DNA of 64,000 nucleotides from an uncultured Cetobacterium sp. (GCF_945952365.1 NZ_CAMFHX010000011.1:1-64000); one strand, 5' to 3'. Numbered from the stretch's first letter, positions 7,470 to 16,336 are shown. The notes: generated from the sequence alone by a model not told the origin. Made by a program: numbers and translations.

Positions 7470-8846
7470 TTACTTTTTTATCTTTTTTAAGAATAATCCT
7501 AAAGCTACTATTGCTCCTACTATTCCAACCACATAACCTATAGTTTCTGACAATCTAAATCCTTCTGGTGCTATCAGTATATATGTTGTAACTACCGCAG
7601 TCATAAATGTCGCCGGTATAGTTGCTATCCAATGATTTTTATCCTCTTTAGCTAAATATACCGCTCCAGCCCATAGTGCTATCGTTGCTAAAGTTTGATT
7701 TGACCATGCAAAATATCTCCAAATAATTGCGAAATCTATAAAACATAAACCAATTCCTACTGCAAACAGTGGTATTGCTATCATAAATCTATTTTTTATT
7801 GGCCCTTGTTTGTAGTCAATTGCATCCGCTATTGCTAGTCTTGCACTTCTAAATGCTGTATCTCCTGATGTTATTGGACAAGCTACAACTCCTAATAATG
7901 CTAAAGCTCCTCCAACTTTTCCTAATATACTATTTGATATTGTATTTACTACAACTCCTGCTGGTCCTGCATTCATAAGTCCCTCTGTTCCACCAAAGAA
8001 CGACATTGCTGCTGCTGCCCAAACAAGTGCTATAACCCCCTCTGCTATCATTGATCCATAAAACACTCTTCTTCCCTCTTTTTCACTCTTCATACATCTA
8101 GCCATAAGAGGTGATTGTGTTGCATGGAATCCAGAAATCGCTCCACATGCTATTGTTATAAATAAATATGGATAGATAGATGTTCCTTTAGGATGTAAAT
8201 TTACTAATGAAATCTCTGGTATATTATACCCTTGGAAGATTAGTCCTCCACCAATACCTATTCCCATAATAATCAATGAAGCTCCAAATATTGGATATAT
8301 TTTCCCTATCAATTTATCAACAGGTAAAACTGTTGCAAGCATATAGTATGCAATTATTATTGCTACCCATGTTAAAGTCCCTACACTTGTCATACTTGCT
8401 AATATTCCCGCTGGACCATTTACAAATACAACTCCAACTAAAACTAGCAATACAACTGAAAATACTCTCATAATTTTTTTAGCGTTATCCCCTAAATAAT
8501 GACCTACTATCTCTGCTATTGTTGCTCCATCGTGTCTAACAGAAAGCATTCCTGATAAGTAATCGTGTGTTGCTCCTGCAAAAATACATCCAAAAACAAT
8601 CCATAAAAATGCTGCTGGTCCCCAAAGTGCTCCTGCTACTGCTCCAAATATCGGTCCTAATCCAGCAATATTTAGAAACTGAATTAAAAATGCTTTTTTC
8701 CAATCTAACTCAACATAATCTACACCGTCTGCTAAACGAACCGCCGGTGTTTCTTTCTCACTAATACCAAATACTTTCTCTACATACTTTCCATAGATTA
8801 CATAACCTAAAATTAATGCTATCAATGACCCTATAAAACTAATCAT
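7470..8846 (-). CDS. CstA/BtsT-type carbon starvation (pyruvate) transporter
   Basis: A 458-residue polytopic inner-membrane protein of the CstA family. Recognisable stretches are FLNIAGLGPIFGAVAGALWG near residue 60, GCIFAGATHDYLSGMLSVRH near 90, GFHATQSPLMARC near 240 and CPITSGDTAFRSAR near 325, with about a dozen hydrophobic helices. It is shorter than E. coli CstA (about 700) and like the compact forms common in other phyla. Characterised members carry pyruvate or peptides. It faces a LytS/LytR-type pair, the arrangement known for pyruvate-responsive systems, so pyruvate uptake or release is the best guess. A good SD (GGGAGG) precedes the ATG. Confidence 0.88.
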   Translation of the reverse strand: MISFIGSLIALILGYVIYGKYVEKVFGISEKETPAVRLADGVDYVELDWKKAFLIQFLNIAGLGPIFGAVAGALWGPAAFLWIVFGCIFAGATHDYLSGMLSVRHDGATIAEIVGHYLGDNAKKIMRVFSVVLLVLVGVVFVNGPAGILASMTSVGTLTWVAIIIAYYMLATVLPVDKLIGKIYPIFGASLIIMGIGIGGGLIFQGYNIPEISLVNLHPKGTSIYPYLFITIACGAISGFHATQSPLMARCMKSEKEGRRVFYGSMIAEGVIALVWAAAAMSFFGGTEGLMNAGPAGVVVNTISNSILGKVGGALALLGVVACPITSGDTAFRSARLAIADAIDYKQGPIKNRFMIAIPLFAVGIGLCFIDFAIIWRYFAWSNQTLATIALWAGAVYLAKEDKNHWIATIPATFMTAVVTTYILIAPEGFRLSETIGYVVGIVGAIVALGLFLKKIKK

Positions 8847-8877
8847 TATAAACCTCCCTATTTACATTTCTTTTCAC

Positions 8878-8984
8878 GGTAAATTATAACTTTATTTTTA
8901 CCATTTTGTAACTTTTTTGGAATAAAACGACTATTTCAATACTTGAATTGTATTTTTATACACTTAAATACCTTTATTTACCTT
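8878..8984 (-). promoter_or_regulatory. cstA-like gene promoter, dyad and candidate LytTR repeats
   Basis: On the minus strand a TTACAA -35 (8906-8911) and TATAAT -10 (8883-8888) are 17 bases apart. A perfect 6-base inverted repeat, GGTAAA (8878-8883) and TTTACC (8897-8902) with a 13-base gap, straddles the -10. Further upstream, two near-identical 10-base units (TAAATACCTT, TATTTACCTT on the plus strand) lie head to tail at 8965-8984, placed where an activator such as the adjacent LytTR regulator could bind. Function is inferred. Confidence 0.5.
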
Positions 8985-8999
8985 CAATTTTTGAAACAA

Positions 9000-9021
9000 A
9001 AAAAAGGCTCGAAAGCCTTTT
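9000..9021 (-). terminator. Terminator of the OmpA-like lipoprotein gene
   Basis: AAAAGGCT / AGCCTTTT perfect stem with a CGAA loop. On the minus strand it is followed by a run of T, directly after the OmpA-family stop codon. Confidence 0.85.
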
Positions 9022-9024
9022 CTC

Positions 9025-9648
9025 TTATTTTTGATATATATTAATCTCTACTCTTCTATTTAAAGCTTTTCCTTCAATTGTTGAGTTTGATCCTACAGGA
9101 TTTCTATCTCCATACCCCACACTTGAAATTCTACTTGGAGATACTCCTTGAGCAGATAAATAATTAGCTACACTTTGAGCTCTTTGTAATGAAAGATTTA
9201 AATTTGAGTTTGGATTTCCTGTGTTATCTGTATATCCTGAAACTTGAATCTTCGTCTCAGGATATCTATTCATAATATCAGCTATCGAATTTAAAGGTGC
9301 ATAGAACCCACCATTTAAAATTGAACTTCCACTTTTAAAAGATGATTCTCCAGGTAATCTTAAGTTTATATTATCCTTGTTATTTGTCACAGTTATATTT
9401 GTACTATTTAACGCATTCATAAACTCTTTGTACTGAGCATCTTTATACGCTCCCCAACCAAGTCCTGCTAACGCTCCTATTCCAGCACCTATAAGTGTTC
9501 CCTTTGTATCTTTTCCTACTAATTGACCTATTAGTGCTCCTGCTGCTGCACCTTTTACAGTTCCACTAGTTTTTTTATCTGCAGTACTACAAGCCCCTAG
9601 AAGAGATGTTGTCAGTAATAACATAGCTATTGTTTTCTTGTTTCTCAT
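9025..9648 (-). CDS. OmpA-family lipoprotein with glycine-zipper domain
   Basis: A 207-residue envelope protein. A type II signal peptide ends in the lipobox LLGAC (Cys20). Residues 30-70 form a glycine-zipper (GAAAGALIGQLVGKDTKG) that may insert in a membrane. The C-terminal half (about 95-205) is an OmpA peptidoglycan-binding domain with SGYTDNTG, NLSLQRAQSVANYL and the NRRVEINIY end. The layout is that of YiaD/Pal-like lipoproteins, tethering the outer membrane to the cell wall. It is transcribed alone from a clear promoter (-35 TTGACA, -10 GATAAT) and ended by a terminator. Confidence 0.9.
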   Translation of the reverse strand: MRNKKTIAMLLLTTSLLGACSTADKKTSGTVKGAAAGALIGQLVGKDTKGTLIGAGIGALAGLGWGAYKDAQYKEFMNALNSTNITVTNNKDNINLRLPGESSFKSGSSILNGGFYAPLNSIADIMNRYPETKIQVSGYTDNTGNPNSNLNLSLQRAQSVANYLSAQGVSPSRISSVGYGDRNPVGSNSTIEGKALNRRVEINIYQK

Positions 9649-9677
9649 TTTGTTCCTCCTATTTCGATACTTCTTAT

Positions 9678-9706
9678 ATTATCTAATATATGAAGGAACA
9701 TGTCAA
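9678..9706 (-). promoter_or_regulatory. Promoter of the OmpA-like lipoprotein gene
   Basis: Minus-strand TTGACA (9701-9706) and GATAAT (9678-9683) with 17-base spacing, about 30 bases before the ATG, which has AGGAGG in front. Confidence 0.7.
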
Positions 9707-9744
9707 GAATTCTATGTTACTTTTCTAACTAACTTTTTTAATAA

Positions 9745-11079
9745 TTATTTTGCACTTAATGCAGCCATTGTAATGTAGTTATATGGTTGGTTAAAGTGAG
9801 GTAAGAAGAATATATCTAATAGTTTAATCTTATCTATAGTCACTTTCTCTTGAATAGCAAGTGAGAACATATGAATTCCCATTGAGATATCTTGTCTCGA
9901 AGCCATTTGAGCTCCTAAAACTCTTCTTGTATTTTTATCATAAACTATTTTTAAGAATACAGTATCATTATCATGTTCGATAAATCCAGGTTTTTGTAGA
10001 TCCGCGAACTCAGTTGCAATTGCATCATATCCTAAAGCTTTTGCTTTCTCTAAAGTTAATCCCGTTGAAACCATATTTAATCCATATATTGAGATTCCAT
10101 TTGAACCTTGAACTCCAATACTCTCTAATTTAGTTCCACACACGTTATGAGCTGCAACGATACCTGAACGAACTGCATTTGTTGCTAAAGCTATGTAGTT
10201 TGTATCTTCGATTGAGTTATCGTAAACTGTAGCACAATCTCCAATTGCATAAACATCTTCTAAACTTGACTTTTGAGTTAAATCTACTCTGTAAGCTCCA
10301 TTTCTAAATAACTCTAAATTTTCTTTTCCTAAGATATTATTTGGTACAAAACCAACAGCTAAAATGACCATATCAGCTTTGTAAGTTTTCTTATCTGTTA
10401 CAACTTCTTCAACTTTTCCGTTTCCTTTAAGTTCTAATACTTTCTCTCCAAAGTTTACGTTAACTCCATTTTTTACCATATTTTCTTTCATCATCTCTCT
10501 GAATTCAGAATCATAGTAACCTGATAAGCAACTGTCACTTAAATCAACTAACTCTACATTCTTTCCACATCTTTGGAACGCCTCTGCTAACTCAACACCA
10601 ATATATCCTGCTCCAACTACTACTATATTTTTTAACTCTTTATTTTCTAATTTTTTTATTACATCTTCAGCATGTTGATATAATTTTACAAATTGAACAT
10701 TTTCTAAATCTTTTCCTGGAATTGGTAAATCTATTGGTAATGATCCTGTTGATAATATTAACTTATCATAAGATTCTGCTATCTCATTTCCATTTTTATC
10801 CATTCCATAAACAACTTTATTGTCAAAATCTACTCTTTTTATCTCTGTTTCCATATGAACTTTAGCACCATTACACTCTAACTTTTCTTGTGAAGAGTAG
10901 AATAATCCTTCAGGTCCTGAAATTTGTTTTCCTATCCATAAAGCCATTCCACATCCTAAAAAGCTAATGTTTGAGTTTTTATCAAATACTACTACCTCTT
11001 GACCTGGGTAGTTAGATAAAATTGTGTTAATTGCTGCTGTTCCAGCGTGATTTGCTCCTACTACTACTATTTTACTCAT
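9745..11079 (-). CDS. nox: NADH oxidase (FAD/NAD-dependent, pyridine disulfide family)
   Basis: A 444-residue flavoprotein close to streptococcal water-forming NADH oxidase. Motifs are the N-terminal FAD-binding [12 protein letters not shown] with His11, the single redox cysteine Cys43 in FLGCGMALW, the NAD-binding [14 protein letters not shown] near 155, and the second FAD motif [10 protein letters not shown] near 275. The C-terminal dimerisation end ([13 protein letters not shown]) is also typical. It consumes oxygen at the expense of NADH, a protective activity in an anaerobe; CoA-disulfide reductases are close relatives. The start was placed at the ATG with GGAGG seven bases upstream; an in-frame upstream extension lies in the promoter region. 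It is transcribed alone. Confidence 0.88.
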   Translation of the reverse strand: MSKIVVVGANHAGTAAINTILSNYPGQEVVVFDKNSNISFLGCGMALWIGKQISGPEGLFYSSQEKLECNGAKVHMETEIKRVDFDNKVVYGMDKNGNEIAESYDKLILSTGSLPIDLPIPGKDLENVQFVKLYQHAEDVIKKLENKELKNIVVVGAGYIGVELAEAFQRCGKNVELVDLSDSCLSGYYDSEFREMMKENMVKNGVNVNFGEKVLELKGNGKVEEVVTDKKTYKADMVILAVGFVPNNILGKENLELFRNGAYRVDLTQKSSLEDVYAIGDCATVYDNSIEDTNYIALATNAVRSGIVAAHNVCGTKLESIGVQGSNGISIYGLNMVSTGLTLEKAKALGYDAIATEFADLQKPGFIEHDNDTVFLKIVYDKNTRRVLGAQMASRQDISMGIHMFSLAIQEKVTIDKIKLLDIFFLPHFNQPYNYITMAALSAK

Positions 11080-11124
11080 AATTTGCCTCCTAAAATCCAT
11101 TTTATTTGATATATATTCAACCAA

Positions 11125-11153
11125 AGTATACCTTTTTAGTATTCGTAAGTCAA
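11125..11153 (-). promoter_or_regulatory. Promoter of nox
   Basis: Minus-strand TTGACT (11148-11153) and TATACT (11125-11130) with 17-base spacing, about 45 bases before the chosen start. Confidence 0.65.
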
Positions 11154-11206
11154 TTGTTTTTACGATTAAATTATGACCTGTAATTCATATTTTTTTAATC
11201 AAAATA

Positions 11207-11232
11207 AAACGAGGATGTTTTTTTATCCCCGT
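11207..11232 (-). terminator. Terminator after the M20 dipeptidase gene
   Basis: ACGGGGAT / ATCCTCGT stem (one G-T pair) on the minus strand with an A-rich loop, followed by TTTTATTTTG. Confidence 0.7.
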
Positions 11233-11246
11233 TAATTTTAATATTT

Positions 11247-12584
11247 TTATCTATAGTCTTTAAATTTTTCAAATGCTCTCATATATATTTTCATAGCTAA
11301 TTTTATGTCATCTAACACTATGTACTCATTCGGCTGATGCTCTGTTTTTGGGCTGTTTGGTAAAACTGCACCAAACGCTACACAGTTATTTATTGCTCTT
11401 GCATACGTAGCTCCCCCTCCAGCTATTGGTTGAGAAATTACATCTTCTGTTATCTCTTGATAAGCTGACATCAATGTTTTTACTAAAGGTGAATCCAAAG
11501 GTGTATAGATAGATTTTAAATAGTCGTGTGGTTTATATCTAAATCCATACTCAGAAGCCTTTTTTGTTATTGTTTCTATTATATTTTCCACACTATATGT
11601 CACCGGTATTCTCATATCAATACATAAAATCTCTTCTTTTTCTGTAAATTCAATTTTACCAATATTAAATTTTAATTCTCCAGAATGTTCATCCTTCACC
11701 TCTCCAAAAATAGGCTCTGCAAAATTATAACCAATAATATTTTCCACTATAAATTTACCAGATTTTGTATTTTGTCCACACTCATTCAAAGCGTGCATAT
11801 ATCTATTAATTGCATTTACACCTGTTTCAGCTACTTGAGCATGAACACTTTTTCCAATTATTTCAACACATCCATTTTTTTCTAAATACTCATAATTTAA
11901 TTTTTCTAATGCCTCTATAAGCCCCTTTGATTTTTGAACTGTAATCGTTGAAGGAACTGAGTTAAATGCATCTCCACCTTTAAATATCATTCCACTTTCA
12001 TTTTCAGAAATAAGCTTACACTGTAACAGCCCCTTTTCTGCATATATCAATGGAAATTTAGAATCTGGTGTAAATCCTACAGTAGGCATCTCCTCTTTCT
12101 CAACATATTTAGGCATATCTCTCCAAAGATTTTCCTCATCTGTTCCAAATATAAATCTTACTCTGTAATCTAATTCAAATCCAGTTTCTAATAAAATTTT
12201 TAGGGCATATATAGCAGCCAATGTAGGACCTTTATCATCTTGAGATCCTCTTCCAAAATATTTTCCATCTTCAACTTTAGGCTCAAAAGGTGGATTTTTC
12301 CACTTTTTTAAATCTCCTGGTGGAACTACATCTAGATGTCCTAAAACACCTACTAATTTTTCTCCAACTCCAATTTCAGCATACCCATAATACCCTTCTG
12401 GATCAATAAAAGTTTTGAATCCTAACTCTTTACAAATTTTTAAAGTTTCTTCTAATACATTTTGTATCTCTTTTCCAAATGGATAACCACTTTCATCCTC
12501 TTGTAAAAAACTAGGAATTTTTACCAACCTATCTAAATTTTTTATAAATTCTGGAAATTTTTCATTTAATTTTTTATACTTCAA
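11247..12584 (-). CDS. M20 family dipeptidase (PepV/Sapep-like)
   Basis: A 445-residue zinc peptidase. The M20 motifs are in order: GHLDVVPPGD with metal ligand His83 and Asp85, GRGSQDDKGPT with the bridging Asp near 117, and FGTDEE with the catalytic Glu near 150. A later PDSKFPLIYAEKG and the C-terminal GGATYARAI complete the PepV/Sapep pattern. It hydrolyses short peptides in the cytoplasm, probably dipeptides with an N-terminal hydrophobic or D/beta-residue. It lies 19 bases after the MBL-fold hydrolase in the direction of nox, and a terminator follows. Amino-acid supply to this amino-acid fermenter is a plausible role. Confidence 0.88.
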   Translation of the reverse strand: MKYKKLNEKFPEFIKNLDRLVKIPSFLQEDESGYPFGKEIQNVLEETLKICKELGFKTFIDPEGYYGYAEIGVGEKLVGVLGHLDVVPPGDLKKWKNPPFEPKVEDGKYFGRGSQDDKGPTLAAIYALKILLETGFELDYRVRFIFGTDEENLWRDMPKYVEKEEMPTVGFTPDSKFPLIYAEKGLLQCKLISENESGMIFKGGDAFNSVPSTITVQKSKGLIEALEKLNYEYLEKNGCVEIIGKSVHAQVAETGVNAINRYMHALNECGQNTKSGKFIVENIIGYNFAEPIFGEVKDEHSGELKFNIGKIEFTEKEEILCIDMRIPVTYSVENIIETITKKASEYGFRYKPHDYLKSIYTPLDSPLVKTLMSAYQEITEDVISQPIAGGGATYARAINNCVAFGAVLPNSPKTEHQPNEYIVLDDIKLAMKIYMRAFEKFKDYR

Positions 12585-12603
12585 CGTTCTCTCCCTATTT
12601 TAA

Positions 12604-13404
12604 CTATAAATTTATTTTACTTCCCACTTGAATATCCAATATATAAATTCCACTTTTCTCTTTCATTCGCTTCATACCATACTCTCCAGTACAATGACAA
12701 GGATATAACTTTTCAACTTTACTTTTACTCAAATACTCTATCGTTTCATCTATATATTTTTCATTTTTATTTAAACTTGTTCTACTTGAAAGGTGAAACC
12801 CTCCTACTATTGTATTTACTCTATCACCACGAGCTTCACACTCATCTAAAATATTACTCACACCTTTATGAGCACATCCGATAAATAAAGCTTTAATGTT
12901 TTCCTCTTCGACTATTAGATTTAATTCGTGCTTAAAATTATCTTTTATATACTCACCATTATCATTTTTTATATAAAGACTTTCATTCAATGGATTATAA
13001 CTTTCCCTATCAAAACAATGAAATAACTTTAAATTTTCAATTTCTAAGGTATCCTCCACAAAATTAAATCTTTCAACATCTAGATATTCATAAGGAATTC
13101 CTATATCTATATACGCTCCAAAAATTTTCTTATAATGCTTTTCAAAATAATATTCACTACAATAAATCTTTGCTTTTTTATTCCTCTTTAGAAAATATGA
13201 AAGTCCCCCTCCATGATCTTTATGACCATGAGATAAAATCAGATAATTCACCTCTTCTAAATTCAATCCTAATTTTTCAGCATTTTTCCAAAACTTTTTA
13301 CTCTCTCCAACATCGAATAATATTTTCAAACCTTTCGTTTCTATATACAAAGAGAGGCCATGCTCCTTTGCTAACTCTTTATTTGAACTTTTATTTTCCA
13401 CCAA
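12604..13404 (-). CDS. Metallo-beta-lactamase-fold hydrolase (COG1237-like), start uncertain
   Basis: A cytoplasmic metallo-beta-lactamase-fold protein with the zinc motif LSHGHKDHGGGL near residue 58 and further ligands in FIGCAHKGVSN and VGGFHLSS. The length (266) and the N-terminal VENKSSNKELAKEHGLSLYIE pattern match the COG1237 group, distantly related to the archaeal ribofuranosylaminobenzene-phosphate synthase. The substrate is unknown. The coordinate given uses an in-frame TTG, which has no ribosome site at a workable distance. A strong GGAAGGG lies seven bases before an in-frame ATA at 13417-13419, and starting there restores the family-typical IEIQVLVEN beginning. It probably shares a transcript with the M20 peptidase downstream. 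Confidence 0.8.
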   Translation of the reverse strand: MVENKSSNKELAKEHGLSLYIETKGLKILFDVGESKKFWKNAEKLGLNLEEVNYLILSHGHKDHGGGLSYFLKRNKKAKIYCSEYYFEKHYKKIFGAYIDIGIPYEYLDVERFNFVEDTLEIENLKLFHCFDRESYNPLNESLYIKNDNGEYIKDNFKHELNLIVEEENIKALFIGCAHKGVSNILDECEARGDRVNTIVGGFHLSSRTSLNKNEKYIDETIEYLSKSKVEKLYPCHCTGEYGMKRMKEKSGIYILDIQVGSKINL

Positions 13405-13486
13405 GACCTGTATCTCTATTTTTTATCCCTTCCTTTTTTATTTTATTAAAAATAATTATATTGTTTTTATTATAAAAAATCAAGTT

Positions 13487-14356
13487 TTATAGTATGAAAA
13501 ATGTTGTTATCCCAACAAAAGAAACCATTGCACCGACTACTTCTAAAGCAGATATCTTTTCTTTAAAACAAACTATTGATATTGGTATTATTAATATCGG
13601 ACTTGTTGCAGCTAATGTACTCACAATTCCAACATGTGCATGCTTCATCGCTTCGACTAAAGATGTTACACCCATTGTTGCTATAATTGTCCCTAATGAT
13701 ATATATAACATCGCTTTTTTATTCACTGCTCCATCCTTTATGTCGTCCCACTCTTTACGATACGTTATATACAAAATAAAAGCTAATATAGCTGGAATTG
13801 TTCTGACTTGTATTGTTGCAAAAGAATCATAATCTATAGAACCCATTCGAGTGAAAACAATTCCAAAACTCTCTCCTAACATAGCTAATACAGCATATAC
13901 AAACCCTAATTTTGAAAAGCTCTCATCACTTTTCTTCTTTAAAATAACCATTGCAATTCCACTTATTGTCAATAGCATTCCTACTATTTTTAATAGCTCT
14001 ATTTTCTCTTTTAAAATAAAAAAACTTAATATTGATACTGCTATAGGACTAAACGTCATTACAAGCAGTGTAATTCGAGGACCTATTTTCAAATAAGCTT
14101 TAAATAAAAAGAAATCTCCTAAAAATAATCCAAATAATCCTGATACAGATAGATATTTTAAAGACTCTTTAGAAACATCTAGAGGTAGTAACATTCCTCT
14201 ATTCATTTGTGTTATCATGCCTAAAAATACCATTGCTAAAACTAATCTAATTAAATTTACAGCTAAACTTCCTGCTTCTTTGCTTGCTTTCTCTAAAAAG
14301 ATAGAACTTCCCACCCATCCAAACGCTGCTAAAAGTGCTAAACTTTCTCCTATCAT
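13487..14356 (-). CDS. EamA/DMT superfamily transporter
   Basis: A 289-residue inner-membrane protein with about ten hydrophobic helices in two EamA repeats. The first runs from the N-terminus to about residue 135 (ending in VGMLLTISGIAMVILKKK), the second to the C-terminus (ending in EVVGAMVSFVGITTFFIL). Both end with the family's V-G-x-x-L/V-x-x-x-G-I pattern. Drug/metabolite exporters of this kind carry amino acids or other small metabolites, and the substrate cannot be predicted. It stands alone between the MBL-fold gene and rubrerythrin. Confidence 0.85.
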   Translation of the reverse strand: MIGESLALLAAFGWVGSSIFLEKASKEAGSLAVNLIRLVLAMVFLGMITQMNRGMLLPLDVSKESLKYLSVSGLFGLFLGDFFLFKAYLKIGPRITLLVMTFSPIAVSILSFFILKEKIELLKIVGMLLTISGIAMVILKKKSDESFSKLGFVYAVLAMLGESFGIVFTRMGSIDYDSFATIQVRTIPAILAFILYITYRKEWDDIKDGAVNKKAMLYISLGTIIATMGVTSLVEAMKHAHVGIVSTLAATSPILIIPISIVCFKEKISALEVVGAMVSFVGITTFFIL

Positions 14357-14417
14357 GAATCTCCCCCCATTTTTGTTTTTTAATTATTTTACACTATTTC
14401 AAATTTAATTTGAAATG

Positions 14418-14446
14418 AAAAAATAGAGAGGATATAATCCTCTCTA
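14418..14446 (-). terminator. Terminator of rubrerythrin gene
   Basis: TAGAGAGGAT / ATCCTCTCTA perfect 10-base stem with a 3-base loop; on the minus strand it runs into TTTTTTC just after the rubrerythrin stop. Confidence 0.85.
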
Positions 14447-14454
14447 AATCAATT

Positions 14455-15033
14455 TTAATAGTTTACACACTCCATTTCAAACTCTTTCTGTTTTTCTAAA
14501 CATGATGGGCACACCTTAGGAGCTTCTTTTCCTGAATGAACATAACCACATTTTCTACATTTCCATCTCACATCTTCATCTTTTTTAAACACTAACTCTC
14601 TACCTAAATTATCAAGAAGTTTACGATATCTTTTTTCATGTAGCTTTTCTACTTCAACTATCGCTTTAAACGCCGCTGCTACCTGTGGATACCCCTCTTC
14701 AATCGCCACCTCAGCAAATCCAGGATAAAGCTCTGCCCACTCTTCATATTCACCTTCTGCAGCCTCTTCTAAGTTCTCCATAGTTGTTCCAACAATTCCA
14801 GCTGGATATGTTGCTGTTATCTCAACAGGACCTCCCTCTAAAAATGAGAAAAATCTTCTAGCATGATATTGTTCATTTAAAGCTGTTTCTTCAAATAATG
14901 CAGCTATCTGCTCATAACCTTCACTCTTAGCTTTTTCTGCAAACATTGTATATCTTTGTCTTGCTTGTGATTCCCCTGCAAAAGCCTTTAATAAATTTTG
15001 TTCAGTTTTAGATCCTCTAATCGATTTTACCAT
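14455..15033 (-). CDS. rbr: Rubrerythrin
   Basis: A 192-residue two-domain protein. The N-terminal four-helix diiron domain (1-145) carries the ligands in FAGESQARQRY (Glu21), FEETALNEQYHARRF, and the second pair EVAIEEGYPQVAAAF and VEVEKLHEKRY. The C-terminal rubredoxin-like domain holds a Cys4 iron site: Cys159, Cys162, Cys175, Cys178. Rubrerythrin reduces hydrogen peroxide with electrons from NADH via rubredoxin-type donors in anaerobes. It is divergent from a nitroreductase-family gene, and the shared 120-base region contains an AT-rich dyad that might be an operator. Confidence 0.95.
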   Translation of the reverse strand: MVKSIRGSKTEQNLLKAFAGESQARQRYTMFAEKAKSEGYEQIAALFEETALNEQYHARRFFSFLEGGPVEITATYPAGIVGTTMENLEEAAEGEYEEWAELYPGFAEVAIEEGYPQVAAAFKAIVEVEKLHEKRYRKLLDNLGRELVFKKDEDVRWKCRKCGYVHSGKEAPKVCPSCLEKQKEFEMECVNY

Positions 15034-15154
15034 TTTATTAAGTTACCTCCTTATTTGTATTCCTAGATATTATTCTATTATTTTATTTTTTTCCTTTTTA
15101 TTATTTTATTTTATGTGATAAGATAAAAAATAAAATAATATCAGGAGGATACAT

Positions 15155-15667
15155 ATGGATTTTTTATCAAGAAGAACTATTAGAAAATACACTACACAAA
15201 ATATTGAAAAAGAAAAATTAGATGAAATTTTAAAAACTACTTTAGCCTCACCTTCTGGAAGAAACTTAAAACCATTTGAATTAATTCTAACTCAAAATAA
15301 AGATATTTTAAATAAATTATCTTTTTCCAAAAAAGTTGGTTCAGCTATGTTAAGTGAAGCTGACACAGCAATTATTGTTCTGGGAAATCCTGAGATATCA
15401 AACACTTGGAACGAGGACTCCTCTATTGCATCATTCACAATTCAACTAAAAGCTTTTCAACTTGGCTTAGGTAGTTGCTGGATAAATGTAAAAGATAGAA
15501 AAACTAGTGATGGAATCGATTCTGAAATTTATATAAAAAATTTATTATCAATACCATCTCATTTCAAAATAGTTTCAATTATTTCACTAGGATACCCAAA
15601 CGAAGAAAAAATACCTCGAAATGAAAATGATATGGACTTTTCTAAAATTCATATTGATAAGTTTTAA
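15155..15667 (+). CDS. Nitroreductase family protein (FMN-dependent)
   Basis: A 170-residue member of the nitroreductase fold, shorter than the usual 200 or so. The N-terminal FLSRRTIRKYT carries the FMN-phosphate-binding Arg residues, followed by LASPSGRNLKPFEL. The later AFQLGLGSCWI and SLGYPNEE are also standard. Such proteins use NAD(P)H to reduce nitro groups, quinones or flavins in the cytoplasm; the natural substrate is unknown. CAGGAGG sits before the ATG. It is divergent from rubrerythrin, suggesting shared oxidative-stress control. Confidence 0.88.
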   Translation: MDFLSRRTIRKYTTQNIEKEKLDEILKTTLASPSGRNLKPFELILTQNKDILNKLSFSKKVGSAMLSEADTAIIVLGNPEISNTWNEDSSIASFTIQLKAFQLGLGSCWINVKDRKTSDGIDSEIYIKNLLSIPSHFKIVSIISLGYPNEEKIPRNENDMDFSKIHIDKF

Positions 15668-15669
15668 AA

Positions 15670-15714
15670 AAAAAGGATTATTGTAACTTTATAGAGTCAC
15701 AATAATCCTTTTTT
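15670..15714. terminator. Bidirectional terminator between nitroreductase and HugZ-like gene
   Basis: AAAAGGATTATTGT and ACAATAATCCTTTT are complementary around a partly paired loop, with A/T runs outside on both sides. It separates convergent genes and overlaps the last codon of the HugZ-like gene. Confidence 0.85.
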
Positions 15715-16232
15715 TATCTATGAGTTTTTTTATCTCCAGTCATATGAATGATATCATCACCTTTTAAATTAAATGCTTGACCAAATCCTTTAACAAATCT
15801 TCCATCAATTACATTTAATTTTACTAAATGGAAATCTTCCATTTTACGTACTACCTTAACTCCATGTCCCATTCTCTCTTCGAAAATATCTAAAATAGTT
15901 TCAAATCTCTCATCTCTTGGTTGGAATTCAGCTGTAACATTGTATCTTAATCTCTTTCTTACTAATACTGATGCAGCTTCTTTTTCATCTTGTAAGAACA
16001 TAATCTCAAACTTTTGAGTGTTCTCTACTAGGTTATCATAATGATCTCCTATTTCACTGATAAATATATATCCTGCATCTTCATATTTTACATAAGGAGC
16101 ATAAGTAACATCTATCTCTCCATTTTTAGAAACTGTTCCTAAAACTACTGATTTAAAACTTCCTTCAAACTCATCTATCTCTTTTCTTAATTCATCTTTA
16201 TTTAAATTCATTGCCATTGCCATCTTCATCAT
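15714..16232 (-). CDS. HugZ/HutZ-like heme utilisation protein (PNPOx fold)
   Basis: A 172-residue split-barrel protein related to pyridoxamine-phosphate oxidases and to the heme-handling HutZ/HugZ proteins. Typical pieces are SFKSVVLGTVSKNGEIDVTY (barrel start), SEIGDHYDNLVEN, LVRKRLRY and the end GRFVKGFGQAFNL. The short C-terminal tail carries His163 and His171, the region where HutZ/HugZ proteins hold heme. It lies downstream of the heme operon and has its own promoter. HutZ-type enzymes degrade heme with oxygen, so in an anaerobe it may instead bind or buffer heme. The role is inferred from family and context. Confidence 0.85.
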   Translation of the reverse strand: MMKMAMAMNLNKDELRKEIDEFEGSFKSVVLGTVSKNGEIDVTYAPYVKYEDAGYIFISEIGDHYDNLVENTQKFEIMFLQDEKEAASVLVRKRLRYNVTAEFQPRDERFETILDIFEERMGHGVKVVRKMEDFHLVKLNVIDGRFVKGFGQAFNLKGDDIIHMTGDKKTHR

Positions 16233-16281
16233 AACTATTCAATCTCCTTTAAGTTTGTATTTCAAATTATTATATACTCAT

Positions 16282-16310
16282 ATAGTATATTTTTTTACAA
16301 ACTTTGTCAA
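16282..16310 (-). promoter_or_regulatory. Promoter of the HugZ-like gene with dyad over the -10
   Basis: Minus-strand TTGACA (16305-16310) is followed by TATACT at 15 bases (16284-16289) or the weaker TACTAT at 17. A TATACT-N5-AGTATA dyad overlaps and extends past this -10. The first 18 bases match the hutX promoter at 17 positions, and both contain ACAAAGT. Confidence 0.55.
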
Positions 16311-16336
16311 GAATTAATTACACTTTTTTTGTATGA

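Noticed and set aside
13494-14096. Frames opposite the EamA transporter
   Set aside because: Two antisense frames without ribosome sites inside a clear transporter gene.
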